Source: a virus
DNA: 41,264 nt
Direction: 5' to 3' (one strand)
Virus record (IMG/VR): IMGVR_UViG_3300047388_000130
Span: 1-41,264 of that record
Positions 8,788-16,222 of the stretch are shown here, one piece after another. Made by a program: the position numbers and the translations under genes. Every line of letters starts with the position of its first letter. The first letter of the stretch is position 1. Below the pieces are notes generated by a model that worked only from the letters and a program-made list of their open reading frames with translations, made no database searches and was not told the origin of the DNA.

Positions 8788-9027
8788 ATGGCACCAGCCA
8801 CCAAGTTGCTTCTCATCGGCGCACTCAAGAGCGGCGTTAGCGCGGCATGCGGATTGATTCTTGGCCTTCCTCTGGCAGATCCGGAGCACTTTAATGTAAA
8901 CACGTTCGGAGGTTGGTCGCATCTCGGAGTAGCAATCTTCTGGGTAGTCCTAGCGAGCGAAGCACGTTTCTGGAAGGGCTGGGCAGACGCGATTACGGGA
9001 AATGGACACAGTACTCCGACTAGCTAA
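8788..9027 (+). CDS. Holin-like membrane protein
   Basis: 79 residues. The ATG at 8788 follows AGGAG by about ten bases. Two hydrophobic segments are seen (about 4-28 with ATKLLLIGALKSGVSAACG, and 41-56 with HLGVAIFWVVLASEA), followed by a polar tail (RFWKGWADAITGNGH). Size, topology and position just after the transglycosylase fit a class II holin. The family itself is not recognised by motif. Confidence 0.6.
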   Translation: MAPATKLLLIGALKSGVSAACGLILGLPLADPEHFNVNTFGGWSHLGVAIFWVVLASEARFWKGWADAITGNGHSTPTS

Positions 9028-9652
9028 GCTCGCGGCCTTCATTGCGCTGACCGCTTTCCTGCTGATACTTACGCACGCTGTACGCACGCTGCAACCGAAA
9101 GCCGAATATACCCTCGACAATGCCAATCGGCTAATCCGCGAGACTGCTGAGACATCGGCCAACGTGCGACACGCAACTGCAGAGTGGGAGAAAGCCAGCC
9201 AGTACCAGGCACTCTACGCTACTGGAGCCTCGAAGGCAGCACAGAAGTCGTTCGAAGACTTCGACGCCTTAATTAAACGCACAGATTTCCAGCTCAACCA
9301 GCAAGTGCTCCCGCAGATCGGGCAGGCCATTACGGTCAACAGCGCGCAGTTAGTTGAGCTGGAAAAGACTTCCACAGAATCCTTTACTCGCATCGCTAAC
9401 GATGCCGACAAACTCACAGCGGACACCTCGAGCGTGATGCGCGCGGCAACGCGGAACCTTAGCGATCCGGCCATCGCGGACACGCTGAAACATTTGGACG
9501 AAACCAGCGCAGAAACGGCAGCCACGGCAGCCGACATTCGGCAAGTGACAGACAAGATTCGCAACGATTTCATGCACCCGACAAAATTCGGCTGGGCGCT
9601 GCTCAAGGAATTAGCGGGTTTCGGCGGTTCGCTCGCCCAAATGGTGAAATGA
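9002..9652 (+). CDS. Membrane-anchored long coiled-coil protein
   Basis: 216 residues. It overlaps the holin-like gene by 26 bases. An N-terminal membrane anchor (about 9-27) is followed by a nearly continuous Ala/Thr/Glu/Asp-rich helix to about residue 190, similar in feel to chemoreceptor or apolipoprotein-type coiled coils. The end is more hydrophobic (TKFGWALLKELAGFGGSLAQMVK). Function is unknown. Given its position it may span the envelope and act in lysis or superinfection exclusion. Confidence 0.6.
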   Translation: MDTVLRLAKLAAFIALTAFLLILTHAVRTLQPKAEYTLDNANRLIRETAETSANVRHATAEWEKASQYQALYATGASKAAQKSFEDFDALIKRTDFQLNQQVLPQIGQAITVNSAQLVELEKTSTESFTRIANDADKLTADTSSVMRAATRNLSDPAIADTLKHLDETSAETAATAADIRQVTDKIRNDFMHPTKFGWALLKELAGFGGSLAQMVK

Positions 9653-10062
9653 CGAAACGATTCGTAGGAATCCTACTGCTTGCGGCACTGCTCTGCGGTT
9701 CTGCTGATGCCCAGCCAAAACATTGGTATACCGACTGGAAATGGTGGGCCGGGGAAGCAGTTATCGGCGCCGCGATCGCTGCTGACGCTCATTCCACTTC
9801 CCGGGGGATTGGTTTGGGACTCACAGAAAGAAATACTTGGGCTTTCGGTCCACGCCCATCGAACGGCCGGATTGCAGGAGTCTCGCTGGGATACTTTGCT
9901 ATCCAGACCACTTTGCACGCTGCTGCATGGCACGTCGAGCGCAATGAGACAAACAAATACTGGAATACCGCTAAATATGTAGGCGTCCCGGCAGCGGTGG
10001 CGATCATCAACGGCCACAATGCAGTGCGGAACTATCAGCTTTCGGAATCACCGAAAAAGTGA
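9649..10062 (+). CDS. Exported or membrane protein of unknown function
   Basis: 137 residues, start overlapping the previous stop. Signal peptide MTKRFVGILLLAALLCGSADAQ, then an aromatic opening (HWYTDWKWWAGEAV) and three weakly hydrophobic stretches (AVIGAAIAADAHS, GVSLGYFAIQTTLHAAAWH, VGVPAAVAIINGHNAVRN). It could be an outer- or inner-membrane protein. No family is recognised. Confidence 0.55.
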   Translation: MTKRFVGILLLAALLCGSADAQPKHWYTDWKWWAGEAVIGAAIAADAHSTSRGIGLGLTERNTWAFGPRPSNGRIAGVSLGYFAIQTTLHAAAWHVERNETNKYWNTAKYVGVPAAVAIINGHNAVRNYQLSESPKK

Positions 10063-10077
10063 AAAGGAGCAATAGAA

Positions 10078-10479
10078 ATGGGAATACCCGTAGTCGTTGT
10101 GACTCCACCGGTTGCGGTTCATCCGGCATGGTACGCAAGAGCAGGAACGTGGCTATTGAATATCGGCAAGGCAATCAAAAATGGAATTGTGAAGGCTTCA
10201 GCCGAGGCCGCAGTTGTGAATGACGCAGTGAGTAAAATCGCTCCCACCGTCGAAGCGGTGAGCGAGTTGATCGTACCAGGCAGCGGGAGAATTGAGGCTC
10301 TTGCGATGGACGCATTTGGCGCTGTCGTTCATGGCGTCAAGAGCGCCGGCGATGCCGCAAGCGCAAATGGGGTCAGCGTCACGCTGGACGCTCAACTGAT
10401 TGCGGACATTAAGGCGATTCTGCCGGCAGTGGAAGCCTTCCTGCATCCCGCGGCAACATCGGCCCCACCGGCCAAATAA
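10078..10479 (+). CDS. Hypothetical helical protein
   Basis: 133 residues, with a good ribosome site (AAAAGGAG). It is Ala/Val-rich, with amphipathic helices and a Pro/Ala tail (ATSAPPAK). It has no signal peptide and no family is recognised. It sits among envelope-related genes, so membrane association is possible. Confidence 0.55.
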   Translation: MGIPVVVVTPPVAVHPAWYARAGTWLLNIGKAIKNGIVKASAEAAVVNDAVSKIAPTVEAVSELIVPGSGRIEALAMDAFGAVVHGVKSAGDAASANGVSVTLDAQLIADIKAILPAVEAFLHPAATSAPPAK

Positions 10480-10485
10480 GGATGC

Positions 10486-10767
10486 TTGAAAACCCGTAGG
10501 CAATTCATTGCTGCCTTCGTTGCGCTAATCGGTATGCCAGCGAAGGCAGAACCACTTGACGAGTTTTATGTGAAAGTACTGCGCGCGGACCGCGGAAGCG
10601 GAGAACTTGAAATTGAACTAGCTACGCAGCCGAAGAAAACCAAAGTGTTGTTTACTGGAGATATTGGCCAAGTGTTCGATGGAGAGTACATCAAAATGCA
10701 GGTTGGCAAGGACTGGAAACTTGGGGGCAAACTGATGAAGGTAGTCTCGATTACTTGGGTTTTTTAG
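10486..10767 (+). CDS. Small exported protein with Tat-like leader
   Basis: 93 residues from a TTG preceded by AAGGA. The leader reads MKTRRQFIAAFVALIGMPAKAE: a twin-arginine motif (TRRQF) before a short hydrophobic core and an AKA-type cleavage site. The mature part is a small basic beta-rich domain. The alternative ATG at 10482 gives only a five-codon frame. Export through Tat is inferred from the motif alone. Confidence 0.55.
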   Translation: MKTRRQFIAAFVALIGMPAKAEPLDEFYVKVLRADRGSGELEIELATQPKKTKVLFTGDIGQVFDGEYIKMQVGKDWKLGGKLMKVVSITWVF

Positions 10768-10947
10768 GTGGACATCTACTCGCTTGTCAAACGGGATCTC
10801 GACGGTCTGAAGGAAAATGACAAGATACGCCACGGCAAACCGCTAGAAATTGACGCCCGGCGAGACATTCTTTACTCGATATATCAGAAGGCGTTAGCAA
10901 TCGCCGTAGAACTTAGGACCGAACTGGCCAGAAAAGAGGGCCAGTGA
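10768..10947 (+). CDS. Small helical protein
   Basis: 59 residues from the GTG directly after the preceding stop; its own stop overlaps the GTG of the phosphoesterase. Sequence is charged and helical (MDIYSLVKRDLDGLKENDK... RRDILYSIYQKALAIAVELR). The tight packing at both ends supports a real gene. No function can be assigned. Confidence 0.55.
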   Translation: MDIYSLVKRDLDGLKENDKIRHGKPLEIDARRDILYSIYQKALAIAVELRTELARKEGQ

Positions 10948-11792
10948 AACGCATCGCTGTTGTTTCTGACCTCCACTGCGGTTCCATCTATGGACTACTC
11001 CCACCGAAGTTTCAAATCTACGACGAGTCAATCAAAGAACAGAATGCAGGGCAGCGCTACACGTATGAATGCTGGCAGGACTACTGCGACCGCGCGCGCG
11101 TCTTCGAGCCTCACGCCGTTATCGTAAACGGTGACGTCGTGGACGGTCCGCAGCGCAAGAACCAGGGTGCGGAACTCTCGCTTGTTTCCCCGGATGACCA
11201 GGTGCGAGCTGCGATCGACACGCTTGGGCTGCTGCGCCGCAAATGTCCGAAAGCGAAATTCTTTTTCACCCAGGGCACGCCCTACCATGTAGGAGAGTGG
11301 AATGGCCATGAAGAGGCAATTGCCGGAGCAATGGAAGCGGTAGAGTACAAATCCGTCGGCACTGGCAAGCTCTGCCGGGAAATCCTTTGGCTCGAGCTTG
11401 GCGGGGTAATCGTCGAGGCTGCGCACCACATCTCCGTCGCTCAGGGCTTCTATCGCTTAACCCCACTAGACCGGGAAATGCAGTGGTCAGCGCTATCCGC
11501 CAAAGACTCCACTAAGGGCGTCCCCAAAGCCGATCTGCTCATCCGTTCCCACGTCCACCACTTCAGTTACGGCGAGCACGCTTCAAAGCAGGGACTTACT
11601 ACTCCCTGCTGGCAGCTCCAGACCCGCTATATGCGTAAAAACTCTGTGGGCAGGATGCTGCCCGATATTGGCGGCCTGTTCATCGAAGTGGACGGCCAAG
11701 CCAAGAAACGAGGGGAAGCACCTTGCCGAATCGTAAAAGAGCTGTACAACCTGCCGCCAGCTCCTCTAACCGATCTAGCCACAAGCCTGTAG
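10944..11792 (+). CDS. Calcineurin-like metallophosphoesterase
   Basis: 282 residues from a GTG. Metal-binding motifs occur in the expected order: SDLHCG (Asp9, His11), VNGDVVDG (Asp64), FTQGTPYHVG in place of the usual GNHD, AAHHIS, and SHVHHF near the end. Phage members of this superfamily act as nucleases or phosphatases. The degenerate GNHD motif makes the substrate uncertain. It lies at the end of the lysis/envelope block, which does not by itself suggest a role; the next gene overlaps it by 70 bases. Confidence 0.75.
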   Translation: MKRIAVVSDLHCGSIYGLLPPKFQIYDESIKEQNAGQRYTYECWQDYCDRARVFEPHAVIVNGDVVDGPQRKNQGAELSLVSPDDQVRAAIDTLGLLRRKCPKAKFFFTQGTPYHVGEWNGHEEAIAGAMEAVEYKSVGTGKLCREILWLELGGVIVEAAHHISVAQGFYRLTPLDREMQWSALSAKDSTKGVPKADLLIRSHVHHFSYGEHASKQGLTTPCWQLQTRYMRKNSVGRMLPDIGGLFIEVDGQAKKRGEAPCRIVKELYNLPPAPLTDLATSL

Positions 11793-12025
11793 TTCCAGAG
11801 AGCGAGAAATTCTGGGCTGAGATAGATCGATTGAATGCAGAGGCTGCGAAGCGTCCCATTCCCGTACGACCTCAGAATAGCTTCACTTCTCGCGAATATG
11901 CGGAGCGTTACAAGCTAAACATCAAAACCGCCCAGAACCGGCTAATTAAACTCCGCAAACAGGGAAAAGTCAGCCGCCATAGGGGAGGCGCTTCTTCCTA
12001 CTGGAAGATCTCCCCACTACTATAA
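11723..12025 (+). CDS. Helix-turn-helix DNA-binding protein (possible)
   Basis: 100 residues from TTG 11723, which follows GAGGGGA; no other start lies nearby. Residues 1-50 are Ser/Pro/Arg-rich and probably disordered. Residues 53-100 read as a winged-helix-like domain (SFTSREYAERYKLNIKTAQN, LIKLRKQGKVSRHR, SSYWKIS), similar to ArsR/MarR-type wings. It overlaps the phosphoesterase by 70 bases and is the last rightward gene before the integrase, so it may regulate the lysogeny block. Confidence 0.6.
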   Translation: MPNRKRAVQPAASSSNRSSHKPVVPESEKFWAEIDRLNAEAAKRPIPVRPQNSFTSREYAERYKLNIKTAQNRLIKLRKQGKVSRHRGGASSYWKISPLL

Positions 12026-12190
12026 ACCTCACTGGCAGTTTCAATGGCACGTCGCGGTAATTCCTCTAGGTCTCCTTACGTTTCCTTACCCTTTGTTTTC
12101 AGTGCTTTGGCTGTAAGCCCTTGTGAGGAAAGGGCATTGATTCGGACAGATTGTCTGTTGCGTTTAGAATTATACTCGCCTGAAAACCGT
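12026..12190. other. Convergent gap beside integrase; candidate attP/terminator region
   Basis: This 165-base gap lies between convergent genes. It holds an inverted repeat GCCCTT/AAGGGC (12117-12135), a second inverted repeat ACAGA-TTG-TCTGT (12146-12158) and tandem CCTTAC words near 12070-12090. Phage attachment sites usually lie beside the integrase, and small inverted core sites are typical of tyrosine recombinases. Which bases are used cannot be read from this sequence alone. The first hairpin could also end transcription from both sides. Confidence 0.35.
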
Positions 12191-13282
12191 CTAACGTGGT
12201 GAAAACACAACTACTTGGCGATTTTCGCTCTTTCGTCGCTTCGGGCCGGTGGCAGTTCCAATGGCATGTGGCGAGTCACCCAAGAGCCTTCCTGCAGCCA
12301 AAATATCGCCCTCGGCAACGATGTTATAGCGATCAAAGATTGAGCGGGTTTTGTGGCCACTGATGGCCATTGCGATGCGTTCGGGGATTCCGCGACGAAT
12401 CATGTTCCGTACCGCGCTGCGTCGCAAATCATGTACCAAGAGCTCAGGAACCCCGACCGAGCTAACCAGATAACCCCAAGTCACCCGAAAATCCCGCACA
12501 TGCTTGGTTCCTCTCGTAAAAATAAAATCTTTCGGCACTTTCCCTGCAAGGCAGGGCGCGAGTAGCCGGCGAACTTCTGGGGTCAGCGGAGCGATCCGGC
12601 CTTCATCATTCTTCGTGGTGCCAGGATCTAATCGGATGAAATCGCTTTCGACTTGATACACGCGGAGGTTCAGAATTTCGCGCGATCGGAGCCCGAAACG
12701 GTAAGCAATCGCGAGGAAGGCTTTAAGCCAGGCTTCAGAAGCGCCTGCGAGCAGTTCATTATATTTTGCGTCTTCGACGAATCCGCGGCGCGGCGGTGCT
12801 TCCTTGAGGCGTTGCGGAAACTCCGGCATACGCTGGGCTTTGGGCGGCGTACATCGTAAAGCCAGCCTGAACATTCGTTTGAGCGCAGTAAGGTCGCGGT
12901 TAATGGTGGCATTTGAAAGGCCTGAGGCAGCCAGCTTCGAAATATAGCGCTCGATTTGTTCGGTGGTGAGACTATCGGCGCGCGCCGCCTCGAAATATGG
13001 CTTGAGCCGGTTCCATGACGTCTCGATCGGCTTCAAGACTTGTTTGCTGCGCTTGTAGTCTTCAATCAGAAGCTCGTTCAGCTCTTTGATGGTGCGACCG
13101 CCGCGGGGAGCGAAGAAACGGCCTTCAAGTATTTCAGCCTTGCGGATCTGATAGCGTTTTATGGCCAGCGACTTCTTGCCCACTTTTTCGCGGTGCCGCT
13201 GGCCATTCTCGAAATACTGAATGTGCCAAACGTCAGAGCCTGCCGGGTCTTCGTAGACCCCGCGAATCTTCTTCTCAGCCAT
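12191..13282 (-). CDS. int: Tyrosine-type site-specific integrase
   Basis: 363 residues, ATG at 13282. The N-terminal part (about 1-60) is an arm-binding-like domain; residues 65-150 form the SAM-like core-binding domain; 165-335 is the catalytic domain. Catalytic set: Arg199 in FGLRSREIL, Lys224, His284-x-x-Arg287 in VHDLRRSA, His310 in ISGHKTRS and nucleophile Tyr319 in FDRYN. All are present, so the enzyme should be active. It would insert the phage into the host chromosome. It is read leftward, last in a three-gene operon with overlapping starts and stops. Confidence 0.93.
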   Translation of the reverse strand: MAEKKIRGVYEDPAGSDVWHIQYFENGQRHREKVGKKSLAIKRYQIRKAEILEGRFFAPRGGRTIKELNELLIEDYKRSKQVLKPIETSWNRLKPYFEAARADSLTTEQIERYISKLAASGLSNATINRDLTALKRMFRLALRCTPPKAQRMPEFPQRLKEAPPRRGFVEDAKYNELLAGASEAWLKAFLAIAYRFGLRSREILNLRVYQVESDFIRLDPGTTKNDEGRIAPLTPEVRRLLAPCLAGKVPKDFIFTRGTKHVRDFRVTWGYLVSSVGVPELLVHDLRRSAVRNMIRRGIPERIAMAISGHKTRSIFDRYNIVAEGDILAAGRLLGDSPHAIGTATGPKRRKSENRQVVVFSPR

Positions 13283-13557
13283 CAGCGCACGACCAATCTC
13301 CTAAAGGGAATGTGCTTCAAGCGTTTGCGTTTCTTTGCCCTAGCAATGCAGGACGCGAAACTTTTCAGCGGCCCATCCTCGATTTCCGCGCCTTCATGTA
13401 GGCATTCCCGAAGGCGGGCCCGTTTTTCCTCAAGCGCTACGCTCAGTAATCGGATTTCATTGTGAATCGCTACGCATTCGCCCAATTCAACCTGACTTAT
13501 CTTTCGTTTTTCCCTCTTTCTCAGAGTGATGAGATTTGCGCCCTCGGGATAATCCAC
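13282..13557 (-). CDS. Small coiled-coil protein upstream of integrase
   Basis: 91 residues from GTG (13557-13555) preceded by GAGGG. The middle is a helix with heptads and a motif found in small phage proteins (VALEEKRARLRECLHEGAEI, EDGPLKS), and the C terminus is very basic (AKKRKRLKHIPFRRLVVR). Its stop overlaps the integrase ATG. Its 5' end overlaps the repressor-like gene by 71 bases. It might be an accessory DNA-binding factor, but the family is unknown. Confidence 0.6.
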   Translation of the reverse strand: MDYPEGANLITLRKREKRKISQVELGECVAIHNEIRLLSVALEEKRARLRECLHEGAEIEDGPLKSFASCIARAKKRKRLKHIPFRRLVVR

Positions 13558-13870
13558 GCTGACCCTCTTCTAGGATTTTGGTTATTTCAGCTCCGCCTGG
13601 AATGGCGGGCCGCTCTTTAATTACCGCAGAGGGACCCTGCATGGAATGGTACGGGGGTACCCGAGCTTCAGTACTACGACTAGGCATATTTACATTTAAC
13701 TTGCTTAGTTCCAATGAGTTACCGGCTACATAAAGCTGTTTTAGAGACCAGGAGAGAAGCAATTCACACAATTTACTAAGGGTTCTGTCTTCGGTTTCCG
13801 CTTGGTCCTGTAGCGCCCGCTTGAGCTGCGGCGGCACTTTGACGCCAGCATTCACACGAGAGTCGCCCAT
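13487..13870 (-). CDS. Ribbon-helix-helix protein, candidate lysogeny repressor
   Basis: 127 residues. The N-terminal 45 residues fit an RHH fold: a short strand (AGVKVPP), helix A (QLKRALQDQAETED) and helix B (RTLSKLCELLLSWSLKQLYV). The rest is polar, Ser/Lys/Glu-rich and probably disordered. It is the first leftward gene next to the divergent control region, the usual place of a phage repressor, and it is cotranscribed with the integrase. A promoter-like pair places its start of transcription at or within a few bases of the ATG, so the mRNA may be leaderless. Confidence 0.65.
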   Translation of the reverse strand: MGDSRVNAGVKVPPQLKRALQDQAETEDRTLSKLCELLLSWSLKQLYVAGNSLELSKLNVNMPSRSTEARVPPYHSMQGPSAVIKERPAIPGGAEITKILEEGQRGLSRGRKSHHSEKEGKTKDKSG

Positions 13871-13875
13871 AAATT

Positions 13876-13905
13876 TACAGTACTACCCGTAAATGGTACT
13901 TGACA
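13876..13905 (-). promoter_or_regulatory. Candidate leftward promoter for repressor-integrase operon
   Basis: Read leftward, TTGTCA (-35-like) is followed after 18 bases by TACTGT (-10-like) and then AAATTTATG, where ATG is the repressor start. Transcription would begin at or very near the ATG. This is a pattern match only. Confidence 0.4.
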
Positions 13906-13928
13906 ACATTTATCTCATATCCTATCGT
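13900..13928 (+). promoter_or_regulatory. Candidate rightward early promoter
   Basis: A perfect TTGACA at 13900-13905 is separated by 17 bases from TATCGT at 13923-13928. It faces the early genes starting at 13955, which have a clear ribosome site (GAGGTG). The -35 region overlaps that of the leftward promoter, so the two could compete. Confidence 0.6.
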
Positions 13929-13935
13929 TAACGAT
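13924..13935. promoter_or_regulatory. Operator-like palindrome ATCGTTAACGAT
   Basis: This is a perfect 12-bp palindrome overlapping the -10 region of the rightward promoter. RHH proteins bind short palindromes as dimers of dimers, and RHH genes flank it on both sides, so it is a good operator candidate. Confidence 0.5.
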
Positions 13936-13954
13936 GTACACGAGGTGAACCGAA

Positions 13955-14125
13955 ATGGCAGCATCCCGCAAGAACCAAGACTTCGAGGTCATCGGAGTGC
14001 GCGTTGCCTCCGACCTGCGCAGAAAACTCGAAGACATTGCCAAAAACGAAGAGCGCACCATTTCGCAAGTCGCGCGGATTGCCATCCGCGAATTTGTAGA
14101 ACGGAAGAATGAGGCAGCGGCATGA
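13955..14125 (+). CDS. Ribbon-helix-helix (CopG-like) regulator
   Basis: 56 residues. A strand (FEVIGVRVA), helix A (SDLRRKLEDIAKNEE) and helix B (TISQVARIAIREFVERK) make an almost minimal RHH protein. The ATG follows GAGGTG. As the first rightward gene opposite the repressor candidate, it occupies the position of a Cro-type protein. The stop overlaps the next ATG (ATGA). Confidence 0.75.
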   Translation: MAASRKNQDFEVIGVRVASDLRRKLEDIAKNEERTISQVARIAIREFVERKNEAAA

Positions 14126-14289
14126 CTATCCAGCAAATGCAGAAGTGGCAGCAGAACGCTATCAAAACTCTTGGACACAAAAGCCTGGACCTGCGCACGC
14201 AAATCGCCTTGTCCAAGTCCGTAGCGCTTTGGGAGCAGGCGATTCAAGTAGCCCACCTAAACGAACTTCTTCGCAGGAAGGGCAAGTAA
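14122..14289 (+). CDS. Small helical early protein
   Basis: 55 residues, coupled by ATGA before and TAATG after. It appears as a single helical hairpin (MTIQQMQKWQQNAIKTLG, LSKSVALWEQAIQVAHLNEL). No family is recognised. The exact overlaps at both ends support translation. Confidence 0.6.
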   Translation: MTIQQMQKWQQNAIKTLGHKSLDLRTQIALSKSVALWEQAIQVAHLNELLRRKGK

Positions 14290-14510
14290 TGGACCGGCTT
14301 CTCTACAGCCGCAAGGAAGCAGCCGCGCAGCTCTCTGTGTGTCTGAGCACTCTCGATCAATTGGTAGCGCGCGGTGAATTGAAGGTACGAAGGATTGGCG
14401 CACGAATTCTTGTTCCGCGCAAAGAGCTTGAACGCCTCGTAGGACGCGATGTCCCCGCGTTGTGGCCTGCGAAGCCGTGCAAGGGGCCAATCACAGGGGG
14501 CGCTGCGTGA
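14289..14510 (+). CDS. Excisionase/MerR-like helix-turn-helix protein
   Basis: 73 residues from the ATG overlapping the prior stop. The sequence LLYSRKEAAAQLSVCLSTLD, QLVARGELKVRRIG and RILVPRKELERLV matches the HTH_17 type (helix-turn-helix with a wing) used by phage excisionases and small regulators. With the integrase nearby it may be the excisionase, although it lies in the early operon rather than beside int. Confidence 0.75.
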   Translation: MDRLLYSRKEAAAQLSVCLSTLDQLVARGELKVRRIGARILVPRKELERLVGRDVPALWPAKPCKGPITGGAA

Positions 14511-14531
14511 GGGGAGAAATGACGAGGAGTT

Positions 14532-14762
14532 ATGAGTTTCACGGGCAAACGAACCGAGAGGATTCGGCTGCCGAAACAACTGCGTTATCCCAGCGACCTC
14601 GCGTGGCAAGTGCGCGCGATGGCGCAAATGAACAACCGCCCGATCGAGAACCAGATACTTCATCTTGTGATCCAGGGTATCCGGTTCGAAGAGTTAAGCA
14701 AGGGAGAAAGCGTCGTAAATAGTCAAGCACTGTCACAACGGGTCATACGGTTCGAGAAGTAA
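14532..14762 (+). CDS. Arc-like ribbon-helix-helix protein
   Basis: 76 residues; ATG preceded by GAGGAG. A strand (TERIRLPKQL) is followed by two helices (PSDLAWQVRAMAQMNN and RPIENQILHLVIQGI), close to the Arc pattern in which a polar turn separates the helices. It is a third RHH-type protein in the control region, probably a DNA-binding regulator of early genes. Confidence 0.6.
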   Translation: MSFTGKRTERIRLPKQLRYPSDLAWQVRAMAQMNNRPIENQILHLVIQGIRFEELSKGESVVNSQALSQRVIRFEK

Positions 14763-14784
14763 CAAATCTAAAAGGAGAAATACC

Positions 14785-15297
14785 ATGCCGATTTATGTAA
14801 GGAAAAAAGAAAGTGAGTACACGGTGGCTCCAGAGGGATTGTGGCCCGCCGTTTGTTGCGATGTTGTAGACCTCGGAATCGTTCAGACGCCTTTCGGGGC
14901 GCAGGAAAAGATTCAGATCCGCTGGCAGCTCGAGGAAGTGGACGAAAAGACCGGCAAGCGGTTTCTGATTGTTCAGAAATACACACCCAGCCTGCACGAA
15001 AAATCCAAGCTGCGCCCAATGCTGGAAGCGTGGCGCGGCCGGAAGTTCACCAAGGATGAGGAGCGCGAGTTCGACATCGAAAAGCTACTCGGCGCGAACT
15101 GCCAACTGCAAATCATTCACAACATCAAGGACGAGGGCCAGGTCTACGCAAACGTGCAGGCGGTAGTTCCTATGCCTCGCAATGCCACCAAACTTCGCGT
15201 GAGTGATGACTATGTGCGGGTGGCCCAACGCGAAAAGGAATATCACAACGGAAACGGGAACGGCGCTGCCTCCCATGACGAATATGTGCCCTTTTGA
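14785..15297 (+). CDS. DUF669-like phage protein (ssDNA-binding-like)
   Basis: 170 residues, strong ribosome site (AAAGGAG). The domain begins with a strand-rich module (GLWPAVCCDVVDLGIVQTPF, KIQIRWQLEEVDEKTGKRF), a central basic part (SKLRPMLEAWRGRKFTKDE) and IEKLLGANCQLQIIH. This matches the pattern of small phage proteins found next to recombination nucleases and thought to bind single-stranded DNA. The disordered tail ends with acidic and aromatic residues (HDEYVPF), as in many single-strand binding proteins. The gene directly precedes the exonuclease. Confidence 0.65.
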   Translation: MPIYVRKKESEYTVAPEGLWPAVCCDVVDLGIVQTPFGAQEKIQIRWQLEEVDEKTGKRFLIVQKYTPSLHEKSKLRPMLEAWRGRKFTKDEEREFDIEKLLGANCQLQIIHNIKDEGQVYANVQAVVPMPRNATKLRVSDDYVRVAQREKEYHNGNGNGAASHDEYVPF

Positions 15298-15308
15298 GGA
15301 GGCCGAAA

Positions 15309-16163
15309 ATGAAAACCCCAACGATACAAAACAGGAAACAGACACGCGCAGGGCGGTTCTACGAAATCGACGATTGCGGAACATTGCCCAGCGTTACGAC
15401 GATCTTGAGCGTTATCGGGAAACCGGCCTTGATGGCTTGGGCAGCGAAAGTAGAACGCGAGATGGTAACGAAGGTTTCCGCTGACCTGTACGAAGACGTC
15501 GCCAAAACTCCATCCATGACGCGCGCCGGATGGCTGATAAGTCTCGAAACCCGGCTCGGCAAGGAAAAGGCTCACGCAAAGGAACTGGCTAAGGCCGGCG
15601 AAATCGGTTCACAAGTCCATGAACTGATTGAATGGACGCTAAAAGGTGAGTTGTGCTACGACGCGGGCCCGTCACCGCGTATTAGTGACAAAGCTCAATG
15701 GGCCTTCATGGCGTGGGAAGACTGGCGGCGTGCGGTGAAGCTCAAGCCGATCGCCGTCGAGCAAGTGATTTGGTCCAGCAAATATGGCTACGCCGGAACG
15801 CTTGATCTGCTCGCCGAAGTCGAAGGCGTTCTCACAGTAGTCGACTGGAAGACTGGCAAGGCCGTGTATGGCGAAGCGCACCTGCAGAACGCCGCATACC
15901 GCCAAGCCATCCGCGAAATGGGCCACGGTGATCCGAAACAAGGGTTAATCGTGCGCCTTCCCAAGGTGGAAACAGATCCTAATTTTGAAGTCGTGGCAGC
16001 CAAGCCCGAAAACCTGCAATTCCCGAAATTCCTTGATGCGATGAGCGTCTGGAAATGGGCGCAGGAAATCGAAGAAGAATATCAGGCAAAGAAATCAACC
16101 GGAACTCCTGACAACGAAATCGAAGCAACTCTTAGGAAGTCTTTGCAGGTTGCCGCGGATTAG
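15309..16163 (+). CDS. Cas4/RecB-type PD-(D/E)XK exonuclease
   Basis: 284 residues; ATG 15309 lies seven bases after GAGGAGG. The motifs of this nuclease family appear in order: GSQVHELIE (His104), Glu151 in AVEQVIW, GTLDLL (Asp166), VVDWKTGK (Asp179, Lys181) and LQNAAYR (Gln193, Tyr197). It probably resects DNA ends for phage recombination together with the DUF669-like protein. No iron-sulphur Cys cluster is seen, so it is the exonuclease rather than the true Cas4 form. Confidence 0.82.
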   Translation: MKTPTIQNRKQTRAGRFYEIDDCGTLPSVTTILSVIGKPALMAWAAKVEREMVTKVSADLYEDVAKTPSMTRAGWLISLETRLGKEKAHAKELAKAGEIGSQVHELIEWTLKGELCYDAGPSPRISDKAQWAFMAWEDWRRAVKLKPIAVEQVIWSSKYGYAGTLDLLAEVEGVLTVVDWKTGKAVYGEAHLQNAAYRQAIREMGHGDPKQGLIVRLPKVETDPNFEVVAAKPENLQFPKFLDAMSVWKWAQEIEEEYQAKKSTGTPDNEIEATLRKSLQVAAD

Positions 16164-16169
16164 GCAAGC

Positions 16170-16207
16170 GCAGCGCCGGAGAGGACGAGAAGACTCTCCG
16201 GCGCTGC
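16170..16207 (+). terminator. Strong hairpin after exonuclease (no U-tract)
   Basis: A perfect 14-bp stem (GCAGCGCCGGAGAG with CTCTCCGGCGCTGC) encloses a 10-base loop. It starts seven bases after the exonuclease stop. No run of T follows on either strand, so it may be an RNA processing or mRNA-stability element or an inefficient terminator. Confidence 0.55.
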
Positions 16208-16222
16208 AGAAAGGGAATCTCA

